From Ypsolopha sequella (lineage: Eukaryota; Arthropoda; Insecta; Lepidoptera; Ypsolophidae): 64,000 nucleotides of DNA. The stretch covers positions 26,849,221 through 26,913,220 of the forward strand of contig OW203986.1 in assembly GCA_934047225.1 (NCBI GenBank), written 5' to 3'. This document shows positions 44,078-56,883 of the stretch, piece by piece. Made by a program: the position numbers and the translations under genes. The notes under the pieces were generated by a model. It was not told where the DNA came from. It searched no databases and was given only the letters and a program-made list of their open reading frames with translations. Numbering within the stretch: position 1 is the first letter of the stretch; the number at the start of each line of letters is the position of its first letter.

Positions 44078-44212
44078 TCTGGAATAAAGCCTGTCTGCTT
44101 GAACCCCTCGCTTTACTCAGGACTCTATATAGAGTCCCTCGTTACGCTCAGGGTTCAATATGCCGCCCGTGACGTAAGACACTGCTTTATTCCCTTAGTG
44201 CATAATCTACTA
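44078..44212. mobile_element. Small foldback MITE (GGAATAAAG arms)
   Basis: Inverted GGAATAAAGC / GCTTTATTCC, with outer TATGC/GCATA, and inner CCCTCGCTTTACTC and CCCTCGTTACGCTCAGGG words. It resembles the palindromic core of family A in composition. Confidence 0.6.
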
Positions 44213-44655
44213 TTTTAGCAAATGTTCAGTTTCATAAAAAAAAAAACTCTATTATACATAAAGTACAAAACGTTTAGTCATTCAATTATTCTTTTAGTTA
44301 CCATGATTGATTGCCCACAATGCAACATGCGCATTTCTATTTCCTATATAGGCTTTTTCTAATTAACACTATACTAATACCTACATACATACAAACCTCA
44401 TTAGCTAATACCTACCATTTTTAGGTAATATCTATTAAAGCCGTTGTTTGTGTAAATGAATCTAATTCCCATAGCATCGACGGATAGAAAGTCCCGCATT
44501 CTAAAGTCAGGGCTCGTCAACCAGGGCGCATAATTGCGGATAACGAAGTCACTCTGGGAATGCAATATTGCCAAGACCGCCACGAAATTCTATTTATCGA
44601 ACGGTGGCATTTACGCCTGTCTTGTGAGATGCGCAATACATTTGAGGCTCTGGGC

Positions 44656-45122
44656 AACTCTATGTATCGAGTTACGAGATGTGACCAATTTGGAGATGTT
44701 TAGAAAAAAACTACATCAAAATAAACAGGGTTGGGTGGGCGCAACCTGGAGCATTTTGCACAATCGAAAAAAAAAATCTGATATAAAAAATCATGTCTGT
44801 ATTTAACAAATAGAGCCCTTCTACGTTCGTACTTAATTAGTTCGTACTTAATTAGCAGCCTGATTAAGTCAAAGATCGGTTTATTTGAAAAAATTGAATC
44901 AGTATCGTTTTTGGCAAGATGTGACAAATTTATAGTTGTGTAGAAACAAAAACTACACCAAAATAAACAAGTTTGGCTGCGCGCAATCTGGAGAATTTTG
45001 TATAGTAAGCAAAAAACAAAATGCTCCAGGTTGCGCTCAGCCAACCCTATTTATTTTGATTTAGTTTTTTTTCTACACAACTACAAATTGGTTCCATCTT
45101 GTTACTCAATACATAGGGTTAC
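44656..45122. mobile_element. Foldback element with a third arm-like copy in the middle
   Basis: Left arm AACTCTATGTATCGAGTTAC ... TACATCAAAATAAACAGGGT TGGGTGGGCGCAACCTGGAG; right arm is its complement (CTCCAGGTTGCGCTCAGCCA ... CAATACATAGGGTT). A third, left-arm-oriented copy lies at 44918-45005 (GATGTGACAAATTTATAG ... GCGCAATCTGGAGAATTTTG). Confidence 0.65.
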
Positions 45123-45925
45123 CGACTGAAAGCTACGTACATAGATACGCATATGCTTACTTTTGTCGAATAATATTTTATTTGGGTGACATTATGGTTA
45201 AACATACTATAATTGCGTGCAAAATGAAGCTTTAAGAAGTGGCCGAAGCCAAAAAAATAGTACGTTGTGAATATAAAATGATAGAGTGAACAATCTTAGC
45301 CAAGTTGTTTTGGAAACGCTGTACAGCCTTTGACCTCTCCAAAGACCTTGTTTATACTGTAAGATCAATCATGAGAGTTCATAAATACTGTTACAATCGG
45401 AAATGTGATTTGGCATTTGAATTCCTAGTTCATAACGAAATACCAAAACCAAAAACAGAATTGGTACAATAGGCGGACCCTATTGCTTATGACTTATGAG
45501 GCCTGCGGAGCAACCCTAGTTCATACAAACGAAATACCAAAATCATTTGTAAATCATAGATATTCTTAAGGTAGTAATGTATTTATTCCGATTGCATTAC
45601 AGGATATATAGTTTCCAAAATTAGAAACGCAAAAGAGACACTGTTTCTATGTTATCTTATCACTTAAAACTTAATTTTGATTTAAAACGCGAAAACACAT
45701 ATCTAAATTATTTTAACTGTCTATGAAATCAGTGAAAAATGTTTACAGAAATACTTCTCTATAAAATTATTTGTATAAAGTGGTTCATGCTCACCCTGAC
45801 ACTGATATTTATAATATTATTTATTCTTATATTTTTATTTTATTCATCTATATGCTTTTTATTTGTAAGTACTTATATAACTTTAAATATATATAGTATA
45901 TAAAAGAAAATTTTAAACTTGAAAT

Positions 45926-46140
45926 ATATTTCGGCCCTTAGTAGGCCGTCATCAGTCAAGTATTTATTGTACTCGTATTCAAGTGTATTATTTTATTAAA
46001 TTTAAGTAAACCCAACTTTCAGTGTTTTTTGTGTATTTCCCTGTATTGTTATTGATTTAATAGAACTATTAGATAAAGATTATTTAGTTCTATTGTTTTA
46101 TTTTTACATTATATTGAACGTGTAATAATTGTTTGTTATA
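45926..46140. repeat. Repeat K, copy 1, with hammerhead-like core
   Basis: Shares AAGTGTATTATTTTATTAAA, AGTAAACCCAACTTTC and TTTCCCTGT blocks with 63680-63860. The complement of 45926-45955 reads CTGATGAC-GGCC...GGCC-GAAATAT, a hammerhead-like arrangement. Confidence 0.45.
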
Positions 46141-47385
46141 TATTAAAAAATGAATGTTTTGATTTGCTATGATGACAAATCTAGCGACTTGAAAACAATA
46201 AAATGTTTCAACATTCCGTTAACTTTACAATTCGTGTCATCGAGCAGTATACTTCAATGATTCCAGAGTACAATTAATGTAACTTTTATGTCACACTTTT
46301 TCTGTCGCTTTAGTATTTTAATTGGAATAAAAAGTATGTTTATTCATGCGCATTGTTTGTTAGTAATGAATTCTAAATAAAAAACATTTGGATTGTCAGA
46401 AAGAATAGAAACTTAAAATATTAGGTTTTTCTAACCGGCCCTAGTTTCTGAAACAGAATATAACAAATAAACTATTGATACAATACCACTTATTGTTAGT
46501 TAACATTTATACCTGCAAAATCTAACAAGAAATTTTGTTTATGTGATTGATCTTGTGTTGTGATGTCGACCTCAAAATTAATGTTTATTTTTATTGTATT
46601 AATTGTAACTTGAAGGTCTTCTTGTGTTTATTTTTACATGTTTTTGTCTTGTGACCGTTTATAAAATAAAAGAAAATTTCAAGAGTTTGTATGTTACTGG
46701 GTTCGACAATATATATCATGATATATATCATGACATGATATATTAATATCACGATTTTTATACTTTGATATAAATCCAAAAAATTACACAGACTAATTAA
46801 ACAAAAACTACAAAAACGTGTAGTTTTGTTATTAATTTTACAATAATTATTATTTCATGTTGATTTTTATTTTATGTTTTGACTTAACACGGAAAAGTCG
46901 AAATAGAAGATGACGTTTCAGTTTTGTTATCATTTAATGACTTTTAATAGCCCTGGAAAAATATCAACGTGTGTAAATGAACGTTGGACAGATATATTTT
47001 AATGGAACCCATAATTTACTGATCACACTGAACAAAAAAAATATGTAAGCAAAAATTAAAAAAATGCTATTTATACAGTAGTAAATGTCATACAAAATTA
47101 GTATGGAAACGTGATAATATTTTTTCATTTCCGCTTTAACTAATGTGATGTGAACTCCACACAGGGTGATTAAAACAAAAAGTTTATTTAAAATAGAAAC
47201 AGTTTAATTTCTTCTTTACTTTTTTATTTACCAATACTCAGATGTTTCTTTACACCTAGATTTTTTTTTTGTTTTAAGTTTTCCAGTTGCTTAGTACTTA
47301 ATGACCATATAGTACATTGCAAACTATGATAGAAATACATTTCTATGTTTGAACACTTGGCGATTTATCCATCGCAAGGAGATAT
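46140..47385. other. No supported feature
   Basis: AT-rich DNA, including a small ATATATCATGATATATATCA palindromic tract near 46710-46750. No gene or identified repeat. Confidence 0.35.
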
Positions 47386-47496
47386 AAATTAACATTATAA
47401 TATAATTGCAGTATAGAAACGTAGAAAGAAAATTTATCACATCCAGATTTACTTTTCTTTCTGCGTTTCTATACTGCAATTTTATAATGTTAATTT
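47386..47496. repeat. Short hairpin
   Basis: AAATTAACATTATAATATAA TTGCAGTATAGAAACG... pairs with CGTTTCTATACTGCAATTTT ATAATGTTAATTT, with a GAAAGAAAA / TTTTCTTTC inner part. Likely a small MITE. Confidence 0.65.
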
Positions 47497-47586
47497 AGTG
47501 CATTGCAATTAGGAAATCAAGTAAAAGAAAAAAAAAATCGAGATATATCAAAATTTTGATATATATCGAAAATATATAAAAAAATT

Positions 47587-47728
47587 TACAATTATATGAT
47601 AATAATAAAAATTAAACTTTATATTTTCGGTATATTTCGGCCTCATCAGTGAGGCCGTCATCAGTCGAGTGGTTGACTATAATATATCGAAAATATAAAG
47701 TTTTTTTTTATTATTATCATATAATTGT
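47587..47728. mobile_element. Foldback element with hammerhead-like core
   Basis: Arms ACAATTATATGATAATAATA ... ACTTTATATTTTCG and CGAAAATATAAAGT ... TATTATCATATAATTGT. Between them, the complement of 47631-47664 reads CTGATGAC, a perfect GGCCTCA/TGAGGCC hairpin, then GAAATAT. Confidence 0.6.
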
Positions 47729-48261
47729 TAAAACTACAAATAAAAAGCTAATACAACTAAAATTATATTTATTCATAATATAAAAAATTTTGATTTTTTA
47801 TGATATCAATCCGAATTTTCTCGAACCCTGCTATGTTACCAACTCTATGGTATAAAACTGATTTAAATGCCACCAGGCAGGGATTACAAAATGAATTTTG
47901 ATGATTTTTTGATGAAATTCTTAATTGTCAATATTTAATTTGGCGGAACCCGTCACATTTTGTACGACGCTCACTTGACAGTGACTATTTTAATAATGTG
48001 CTGTAAATTGCTGTACGATAAAGAGGAAAAAACCTCAATTTCATCGTTTTCTTTCAGTGTGTGCACATTACGTGGAGACTTTTACGAGTGGATACTAAAT
48101 ATTAACTATATGGCTTTGTTGACAATAGCAACGTTTGATGTTAGTCTATAAATTGTTTTTATGCGCAAAAATGTATCCAGACAAACGAAGAAGCTTAAAA
48201 TTTTAAATATTTCCGTTTTGCTGTACAAAAATAAGATCATGGGATATGAAATGAAATATAC

Positions 48262-48530
48262 TTATTCATACATGCCTAACTCCGCCCATTCGATTAGTCT
48301 TGCTAAGAAGAACTTGTTATCCATCCATCCATCCATCAGCCTAGTTCGTCCACTGCTGGACGAAGCCTTTCCAGGACTTTGCCACTCCCGGCGGTCATCC
48401 TGGAAGAATTGCCCATACTCACACACGCTAGGCAGGCGGGTTGGTGAGCGCGGTGCCGGAACCCTCGCACCAGTGACGCCGCTGCCCGTCACCAGTCTGT
48501 TCCAAATAAGGTCTGGCTTAAAACGCAAAA
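48262..48530 (+). repeat. Lepidopteran dispersed repeat (CATCAGCCTAGTTCGTCCAC)
   Basis: CCTAACTCCGCCCATTCGAT TAGTCTTGCTAAGAAGAA also occurs inverted at 63616-63655. The following CATCCATCCATCAGCC and CTGCTGGACGAAGCC...CCAGGACTTTGCCAC region resembles a block I know as common in moth genomic DNA. ORFs of 149 and 88 codons across it are accidental. Confidence 0.5.
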
Positions 48531-51500
48531 ATTTAAAATATCTAAGTAGAAAAATAAATCAAACAAAGATTTTAAATTATTTTGTTTATTTACGTAAAAA
48601 ACCACGATAATGACTCACTTTGTTTGGACAGATAACATCAGGTATTATGCCTGACCCAATTAAAGCGCTGCCAAGGCCAGGCGGTGACAAAAGACGGTCA
48701 TTTGCTTCCTGATATTCAATTAGATCCTTCGTTAAGGTAGCATCGTTATGTTCACTGCAGAGGGCATCAGTGGAACTAAGTAAAATTTATATGACGGAAT
48801 AAGGCCGACAGGCGTGATGGGCACGTGCCCGTCTTCATCCATATTTCCGAAGAAGGGTTGGTAATTTAGCAAAAATGATCACTCGCCAATGTAGATAAGT
48901 AGTGTTTATAATCAAATAGGAAAGTTTCTAACTGAATTACAATAAGATGGCTTGAATAATAAGATATTGAAATGCGGTGATCTCACAGAAGCGTGCGGTC
49001 GCTCCAACGACTCGAACCAGTCTCACCAAGTCTCACCCACCAAATTATAGAGTGGTCTCACCCTTAGAATAAGGAATACAAATAGAAACCTGGCTAAAAT
49101 AATACGCGGAGAAAGACACCTATCCTTGATTTCCTTACGACATTTTAGTGCGTTAGAGAGAGATGGATATGTATTAGTTTTTTCTTAATTAGGTAGGTTG
49201 TCACTAGTTCGTTGCTTTGCTAGTGATGTAACAATGTCAATTTTTGACTACGATAAATAAACCAAATCGAAATGAACCGCGACCAATCTCCTTACCACAC
49301 ATCATATCGTATCAAAGTGTGAAAAAAAAAGAGAATGCAGGAGGCACCGACCTTTCTGGTGACATCCTCTTGCTTTGGAAGGAGGCCAAGAGAATTAATA
49401 GCAAAGTGGTCTCTGTCTACCCCAGTGGGACACATGTTATATTGTGTAAACAAGGAATTAATAAAAGGATATCTTTCGTTTAGCATAATATTTTTTATTA
49501 CTATATCGTAGGCAGGTAGGTACATAAGTTAAGTCCAAAATTGTGCTTGTTTCTAGTACAAAAAATGCTGTAGCTTGTATCAGAGATACAACCGTAAACT
49601 ATTTAAGTGGATACTTTTTAAGTCGCCTCTTAACTCAATCAAATATATGTTCGTTGATGTCGCGTCTTTGTTCAATCAAGGAAGAAGGAATTAATCGCAA
49701 CAATAGAAATCATAATAATCATAGACTTATAGGATTCGTAATAATAATATTATGTCAATGATGAGCGATGACAGCGCAATTACTACAGAGGTAATTTCAT
49801 TTTTTTTTATTTCTATCAAATAAACATCAACTTATCTTGAATAAAAACTAATAACAAATAATGAACGATTAAAATACCTAATAACCTGTAATAAGAAATC
49901 AAATTATGCGCAGTTCAAGTCAATAAGCATTCCCAAAATTCATTTCACGATAGAACTACCCTGTCAAAGTACTTTTATTGTCAACCACTAAGTACGAAAA
50001 TGTCTTGATCTGCGGAATTTCTTCGTGAAGTCGATCACGGCAGTAACGTGAACGAACAGGCCTTTCAGAACGATTTGCGAACATAGAAGTATGCACTTTT
50101 CTAAACCACAGACATCCATAGGTACTGGTTCTGTTGCCTAAAATTGAAAAATTATCGAGTTAATATACTATAGTATAGTACAAGCACGTACCTACAAACA
50201 AGATTGATAATGCAATTATACATAATTATTTAAAGGTTACCAATGTGTCTGTATCTGGTAAATATAACGTTGGTAAGGCATCTGCTTTTAAAAGTCTCCA
50301 TTTTAAATTTTCGTTTGGTCTAAAAGAATCCGACGTAAAGTGTTTCGAACAAATATGACCGCTTTTTTTAATTGCCCAATTTGGTCAAATTATTCGTCTA
50401 AGCCATTCACTTTTTAATTCTTCCCTTTTTGGAAATCTGTAACAAAAAATATAGCGATATTTATTCGGCATTATTTTTCTTTTAACTCGCGCTGCAATGA
50501 GGGATTTTCTTTTCTTTTTTTTTTTACTCTTCCCTAGTCGCTGGATAGATGGCGCTGAACTTGGTAAGTTACTGCAAGGAACGGAACGTCACATAATTTT
50601 TTGATTATTGCACTTGGATGTAATTTTGAGATCGTAAAACGAAACGTACATAAAAAAGTAATTAATGTCATTGTCACATCACATCACAATGACATTTTGA
50701 AAATAAATAAATAATAACAACAAGGAAAATGAAAAAAATAATTAGCAGTCTTTTTATGAGTTTTCTAAGCCAGAAAGAAAATGTCCCAAGAGAAAAAGAA
50801 GAGAAGTCTGTGCCTTGTGGATTTGTATAAAAATGGAGGCATACATTTTTTTCCTAAAGATGAAAGTCGTAAAGCGCAATGAGTACAAGCCATGGTACAT
50901 TTTAAACCTGGACGGACCATAACAAAGCTTTTGCACATAATATGCTCAGCACACATGTCATCAACCAACGAGCGTATGTGACGTGACGTGACGTGACGCA
51001 ATGTTTTTTTTTCAATCGTTTTGGCTTTGGCACCTAGCAACGTAGTCAGTTCAACACCATCTACAGAGTTCTGGGAAACTATGTTTTTTTTTTAATACTC
51101 AAAAAGAAAACCTCTCATTAATCTATTATCCTTTATGCACAGCTGCCGCGGGAACCAATGTTCGATAGTTTGCCACACGGACTTTAGTACATCACTATAC
51201 GAAAAAACATAACCTCTCGTAGTCGGCAGAAAATCTATATAAAACAGGCAAATATCGGTGTAGAATTGAACACGAGTATGATTTACAAGAACTACTATTA
51301 CTGTTACTGAGTTTTAGGTATGATCCTGCAACTTATTAACATAAAAACTATCAGAACTCACCGATGAAATGATATTGCTTCATTGTTGTTTTCTTTTCTT
51401 CCTGTATGCGATTTACAGCCTTCAATCGCACAAGACATTTTATTACAATGTTAAAAAAACAATCAACACAAACAATAATAAATCACACTTTCACGAATTT

Positions 51501-52745
51501 TGAGAGGAAGAGCACCAAAATATTTAATTTCTCTCGGTGAAGCTGTAAACTTTCGCAAAATGCAATAGACATTGCGATGCCACCAAATTAAGATGTGATG
51601 CACGCAACGTACGATATTACAACACAACGATACAATGATGAGACATATTTAATTTGATGGTGTTATAATTTTTAAAATACATCCAAATTACATCCATCTG
51701 ACATTTGTTTGGTTCAATCTAGTGACACACCAGGAAAAAAGATAAAGTAAGTGCGGTTCGTCGTTTCATTCACTCGTACACAGGAGTAATTTACGTTAGA
51801 TGAGTACAATGGCTAATGCTCAGTTCTTATTTTAGTCAGGCTTCTATTTGTATTCCTTATTCTGAGGTCTCACCAGTCTGCCACTTTCCCACTGACAGCT
51901 GTCAAACGCAACTGACAACGTCAACTCAACGGATACCAACGTTGCGATGACCGATGCCAAACTACACGGTAACTAAACATCGCTGACAGCCGACCGCAAT
52001 GCCATCTTTGATTCCACCCAGGTACTAAACCTGACATTTCAATCAGTGACGTAATTAACTAACTAATTGCAAATAATGGGGTCTACATAAAGGCCACAAA
52101 TTGGCGCCACTGGCACGGAAGGCCTGTCAAAGGTTTGTTAGGTTAGATTTACATAGAAGTTCGATTTTTTGTTTTGCTTATCCATATAATATTTAAAAAA
52201 AAATCTTTCTTAATGGCGAATAAACAATGCCGCAATGATATGCAGTTCCGTTATGTTCGAAAACGCAAGGAGGACTTAAGTTTTGTTTTAGCCCCTCTTT
52301 TCTTTAGCTCTAATCTTAATTCATTTACCTTCATTGCACCGTACCTTGAATAATAAACCTGAAACTATGAATATATCTCGACTAATACACAAATAAGTAA
52401 TAAAAAGCCATAGCTTTCGCCGTTTCGCGGACATTTGACGTTTCTCTATACCTGTTGTCTCAGTGGCGCCACCTGACGTCGATGGTAGCCCTCATTGAAT
52501 GAATTCGCCTGCCCCTCCGACATATACAATATTTTAAAATGTCATAAAATGGCAGAATGAGGTGGATTCTTCACAGACAAAAGAGAAAAAAAAAATATTA
52601 AATTGAAGTGTGGAAATGGGTAGATGATTATTTATCTTTGTTTGTTTAGACCCGTACCTAAATGGGCACCAAGCGACCAAATATAGGACTCCTCCCATGT
52701 TCGGAGTTGGATGTCTGTTAGTGGTTATTATTAGAGTTATATATA
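48530..52745. other. Long stretch without recognised genes; one long-range inverted pair
   Basis: The only structure seen is a ~45-bp block (TAGAATAAGGAATACAAATA GAAACCTGGCTAAAATAA, 49056-49102) repeated inverted at 51828-51873, and short palindromic or simple words such as GACGTGACGTGACGTGACGC near 50979. ORFs here lack family motifs. Confidence 0.4.
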
Positions 52746-52951
52746 CATCGTCACGACATGAATGAGATGTTTCAGAATGTGGACTGTGAAATGCAAGTAG
52801 CTCACGTTTCGCCGATGATTATTACGTCCCAGTGTGAGAGCTGGTGAGCCCTATCGGGTACTTTCCGAATCAAGGAACACATATGTCCACTAAGGGATTT
52901 GAACCCGCTTCCTTCGGATTTTCGAACCACTGAATAGACCACCCAGGCGAT
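52746..52951 (-). mobile_element. tRNA-derived SINE, head type 3
   Basis: The plus-strand left end has ATCGTCACGACATGAATG and the body GGACTGTGAAATGCAAGTAG. The minus-strand head reads GGTGGTCTATTCAGTGGTTC and GCGGGTTCAAATCCC (B-box-like). It has the same body end as the other SINEs but a different tRNA-like head. Confidence 0.6.
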
Positions 52952-52979
52952 ATTAAACTTATGAGAGTGAGAATGAGAA

Positions 52980-53123
52980 TGTAATAGTATATTTCGTGAC
53001 GAGTACAAAATGGCGGATTTTCTTACCCGAGGAATGAAGCTAGTTTCGACGGGCTCACGTCGAAAGCTCACATTCCGAGGGTAAGAAAACCCATTTTTAC
53101 TCGTTGCGAACAATATTTTTTCT
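52980..53123. mobile_element. Foldback MITE
   Basis: TTCGTGACGAGTACAAAATG GCGGATTTTCTTACCC pairs with GGGTAAGAAAACCCATTTTT ACTCGTTGCGAA. The centre carries GTTTCGACG / CGTCGAAAG. Confidence 0.65.
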
Positions 53124-53860
53124 ACTGCCTGATTTATGTATTTAAAAATTTAATTTTTTCTTTCAAATTTAATGTATTTTATGACTTTGGAAAGCGAGTG
53201 CGGTTTTTACATTTTTTTCAGGCTTCGGCCGGCCGGCCGGCCGCTTTTATTTGTGGCCAGTATCATTTTGCGAAAAAAGAGTATCAGACACGATATAATC
53301 GATTATGTCGTGAATCGGAACGCAAGGAATTTCGATTGTAAAGACAAACTAAGGACGTCAAAAAGAACCGAATTTAGCATGAAATGAAGACAAACGTCGA
53401 AAAGAACCTAATTTTGCAATAAATTAAATTTTAATACGATATTGCAAACTGACCTGCTAGTCATTCCGCAACGGGGCCGGGAAAGTTCGATTTTCAAAAC
53501 TAATTTCGAGTATTAAATGTAACTTTTTCATAAAGGTAGTAGAAAAAAATCATTTTTCAATGTAGGTAAGTACATCATATTACAATTATCACAAGTCATA
53601 AATAATTAATCTTATTAAGGCAATACGTAAAAGTTTTAGCGTCCCTGTTACTCCATATGCACAAAAACACTCAGTGCGAGTGGGACGGATTCGTAGAAAA
53701 GTAGCAAAAAGTCGGTTTTTTATTAATATAAAATGTACTAAGTTATTTTGTCAAAAAGATTTTCAAGGAGACTTTACAAATACATAATATCCACATTTTG
53801 AATGCAATGTCAAAGAAAGATTGATTTTAGGAAATATAAATTTAATAAATTCAACAATTT
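53124..53860. other. No gene; short GGCC run
   Basis: A (CGGC)n-type palindromic run GGCTTCGGCCGGCCGGCCGG at about 53221-53243 stands out in AT-rich DNA. Otherwise nothing is recognised. Confidence 0.4.
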
Positions 53861-54015
53861 CGGGCACAAATACACGATTTTTAGAGCATAGGTAACCTTA
53901 CAGTGTTTTCTTTCAGAGAGTCAGGAAGTATACCATTCCAAAAAAACTCATTGGCTTGACCGCCAGCATTCGATTGAGAGTTCAGCGTCCTTCCTGTAGA
54001 ACTACCACTGCACTG
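53861..54015 (-). mobile_element. SINE fragment (head type 2)
   Basis: GGGCACAAATACACGATTTT, TTCCAAAAAAACTCATTGG and the decayed head GTTCAGCGTCC...CTACCACTGC match the head half of 9780-9980. The body end is missing. Confidence 0.55.
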
Positions 54016-54584
54016 CTAATTCTATAATAATATGTCGCTACCTACTACAAACGCGTGTGCGTGCACTTGGGCAATGGATAATTCTCAGTAGTTAATGACA
54101 GGTTTAAACGCGATGGACATGAGTGATCGGTCGTAATTACGCGACCGAGCTAATGTGTAATTGTATCGTTCATGTATCGATGTATTTTCAGTAAATTACG
54201 TAGAATATATATCCGGGATACAAACTGTGGATTTTTGGTAGCTGAAGAGAATAAAACTGAAGCCGCGATAAAAGTCAGCTGTTCCGTACAATCGAGTAGA
54301 TTTGATGTATGTTCCATAGTACGTTCTTCGTATATCCTCCTAACGCTCACAGTCCTACACTGAGGCCTTCACCTGACTAGGTTTTAAGAGCAAATTTCTA
54401 GACCGATTTTTCTTTCCTACAACCCTGGTAAGTACCCCTTTTAAATACAAAATTTGTTATTAACTCGAAGACCTTTTAAAAGGACTTGGGGTGACCACTA
54501 TTTTTTTTTGGAACTATGATAGAAATTTATTTCTACCTATATATTTTTTGTAACATGTGTATTTTTGTTTTTGGTTGACCTAAC

Positions 54585-55440
54585 CCTAGAACACGAACAA
54601 CGCCGGAAATTCGAGGGTTCTTTGGAAGAAATTAGGTCTCTAAATATAGAAAAAAAATAGATTTGTTTTGTTGGTTTTTTATCAAGTCAATGTACTTATA
54701 AGCAAATGTCTTATACTATTGTCTAAAAAAATACATTTCCAACCTATTTTATTTGGTTTTTAAACGTTCCGCAGAAGAATCGATGTAATTTTTTTTCAAT
54801 AAAATATGTAATAGAAATACGAAGTGACAGAAAATCACTTATACTATCCCACAAATTTAAGTTTTTTGTTCTGTTTTTCTATTTCTAAGTTCCAGCAAGT
54901 GCCAATAATTAACAGTATTAAACATTCTGAAGTCAATTTATAATATTTTTTTGCCAACTACAAAATATTTCAGTATTAGCTAAAAATCAAAGATTTCAAA
55001 AGTAAAGATAAGCCCTTACCGTAGTATGACAGCATCAATATGTTTCCACCTCTAAATGGGTGACGCTCACATGTTTGGAATCAGTGCTCCTGAACACAGT
55101 GATAGTTGGACGCCTTAAGTGCACTTAAAGTTTTGAATTTTTACGACTTTAACTTTTTGACTTCAGTTTGCTGATCGTAGGTATACAGATTGCGCACTTA
55201 TAAATGTGCGCGCGTCGGCATTATGTTAACGCACACATTCAAAAACAATGCAATAGATTTTAGGTGCCAGGGCTCATCTAAACTTTTGAAATCTTTTCTA
55301 AAAATACTCCAAATTGTTGTTTCGCTGCCTGATTATTTGTATTACGCGTCCAAGAAAAAGAGGCCAATGAGCCAACATGTAAGTCTTTGCTATTGGACTG
55401 ACTGTGTTGGACGGGTAATAAAGAAAGGTGCATACTTTTA
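54585..55440 (+). mobile_element. Large foldback element family, copy 2 (partial, interrupted)
   Basis: Matches the left arm of 32172-32700: GGAAGAAATTAGGTCTC, TGGTTTTTAAACGTTC, CAAAATATTTCAGTATTAGC, then, after ~325 unrelated bases (about 54985-55310), TTGTTGTTTCGCTGCCTGAT and GTGTTGGACGGGTAATAAA. The inverted right arm is absent. Confidence 0.55.
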
Positions 55441-55703
55441 ACCCAAAATTTACATACGTGCTTAGATGCAGTCCAATTTCCAAATTAGATTCACTTCTTT
55501 ACAATCTTATGGAATTATTTTAGTTATTGTATTAGTCTAACGGCAGCGTCGCTCAAATTGTTTTAGAATTTTGATCACCCGGGGATAAATTATCTCTCCT
55601 AAAAGATTAATTCCAAATTCGTTAATTATTTGTAGAGTTAGAATTATAACACTGCATAACCATATTTAAGCTATGAAAAAAAAAAAAAACTTTTGGATTT
55701 ACT

Positions 55704-56042
55704 GCGGCGGCGGTAGCTCAGGGGTACAACGCTGGCCTCTCAATCTTGAGACCCAGGTTCGATCCCCATTCGGTCATGCACCAATGCGTTTGAAATTTAT
55801 TTGTTCTTATATAGATACCATTTGCTGAACCTCTTGAAGGAAAACATCGTAAGGAAACCTGCATGCCCTAAAAAGTGTGTATTTGTACCCGAAGTACGGC
55901 GATAGCGCTCACCACCCATTACATTGGGGCGTAATAATCGTCGCTGAAACGCGGGGGTACCGAGTGTGGACTGTGACTTGCATTTCACAGTGCACACTCG
56001 GAACACCTCTGACACCCCTTCGGGGATTCATGTCGTGACGGT
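55704..56042 (+). mobile_element. tRNA-derived SINE, head type 2, best Pol III promoter
   Basis: Head GCGGCGGCGGTAGCTCAGGG with A box TAGCTCAGGGG (55714-55724) and B box GGTTCGATCCC (55756-55766), 42 bases apart start to start. The body runs through GGAAACCTGCATGCCC and ACTGTGACTTGCATTTCACA to the end GGGGATTCATGTCGTGACGG. An A-rich tract precedes it. It is not a tRNA gene: there is no 3' acceptor pairing to the head. Confidence 0.8.
55714..55766 (+). promoter_or_regulatory. Internal RNA polymerase III promoter (A and B boxes)
   Basis: TAGCTCAGGGG and GGTTCGATCCC match the TRGYNNANNNG and GGTTCGANTCC consensus closely, so this copy could still be transcribed. Confidence 0.7.
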
Positions 56043-56744
56043 ATATTTATATGTATTTTGCTGGCAGCAAGGAAAAAAATTGGGAGCCAAAATGAGATAC
56101 GCCAAATTTTATATCGTATACCTACAAAGAAATTCTGGCTAAGCCCGAACATAGCTCAAGTTTCTGCCATCCTTTATGACTTATGAATATGAACAATTTC
56201 GAATAAAACCGCAGCCGACTCGCTAGCGAAACAGGGTTGTAAAATCTACATTAAACATTTACAAACATCGCCTTTGTTGCCACATTAAAACACGCGCATA
56301 TATAACCCGTTGACAACCCTAACGCAAATCGCTGTAGGGGTGTCGCTCTGGAATTATTTACGCGAATTTACTGCGTCTTAAACCGGCTTTTACGGCAACA
56401 TAGGGGCATTTTGAGATTATTTCGCAACTTACTTAAATGCAAAATTATAGTAGAGTACCTTTTAAAACTTGGTCTAATCATGGCAAAAAGCTCTGACGAT
56501 TTAAAATTCCATCAAAGATTATATCCGTTGTTTTAGAACGAAGTTCCTTATCGCACGTTACACTACAGACACTTGGCGAATGAAAGCTAGCCCGGAATAA
56601 GTGTAAGACTTGGACCGTCACGACACTTTTGTTGTAGAATTTGTGTTTGTGTATTTACAAGCGCATGTTTTTGTATAAGTAAAATAAGTGTGGCTTGTTT
56701 CCTATTATATAGGAAATATACATATATAATATATATATATGGCA

Positions 56745-56810
56745 CGTATGGAGTGCTTTATATAGTAAATAATAAATATTGAAAAAATGATATACCAAGT
56801 TTTGGCTGCG
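56745..56810 (+). repeat. Block shared with the hAT-like element at 24.5 kb
   Basis: GGAGTGCTTTATATAGT and ATATACCAAGTTT occur in the same order at 24808-24850. A fragment of the same family. Confidence 0.45.
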
Positions 56811-56883
56811 TGGTGACTGTCACTTTTATGCACTTCAGTCTAGCGTTCGCTTCATATAAATACGATAATAGGGCTGCTGTACT

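Noticed and set aside
43900..44220. 71-aa ORF at 44003-44218
   Set aside because: Overlaps the small foldback at 44078-44212 and lacks any family pattern.
47631..47664. Confident annotation as an active hammerhead ribozyme
   Set aside because: The CTGATGA and GAAA parts are present, but no NUH cleavage triplet with properly paired stems I and III could be placed. An extra base precedes stem II. Kept only as a finding.
48161..48610. 149-aa plus ORF with an 88-aa minus shadow
   Set aside because: Spans a dispersed repeat with CATC units. Both strands are open and no domain is recognisable.
55704..55790. tRNA gene
   Set aside because: A and B boxes are good, but no acceptor stem closes the structure, and the sequence continues into a SINE body found elsewhere with other heads.
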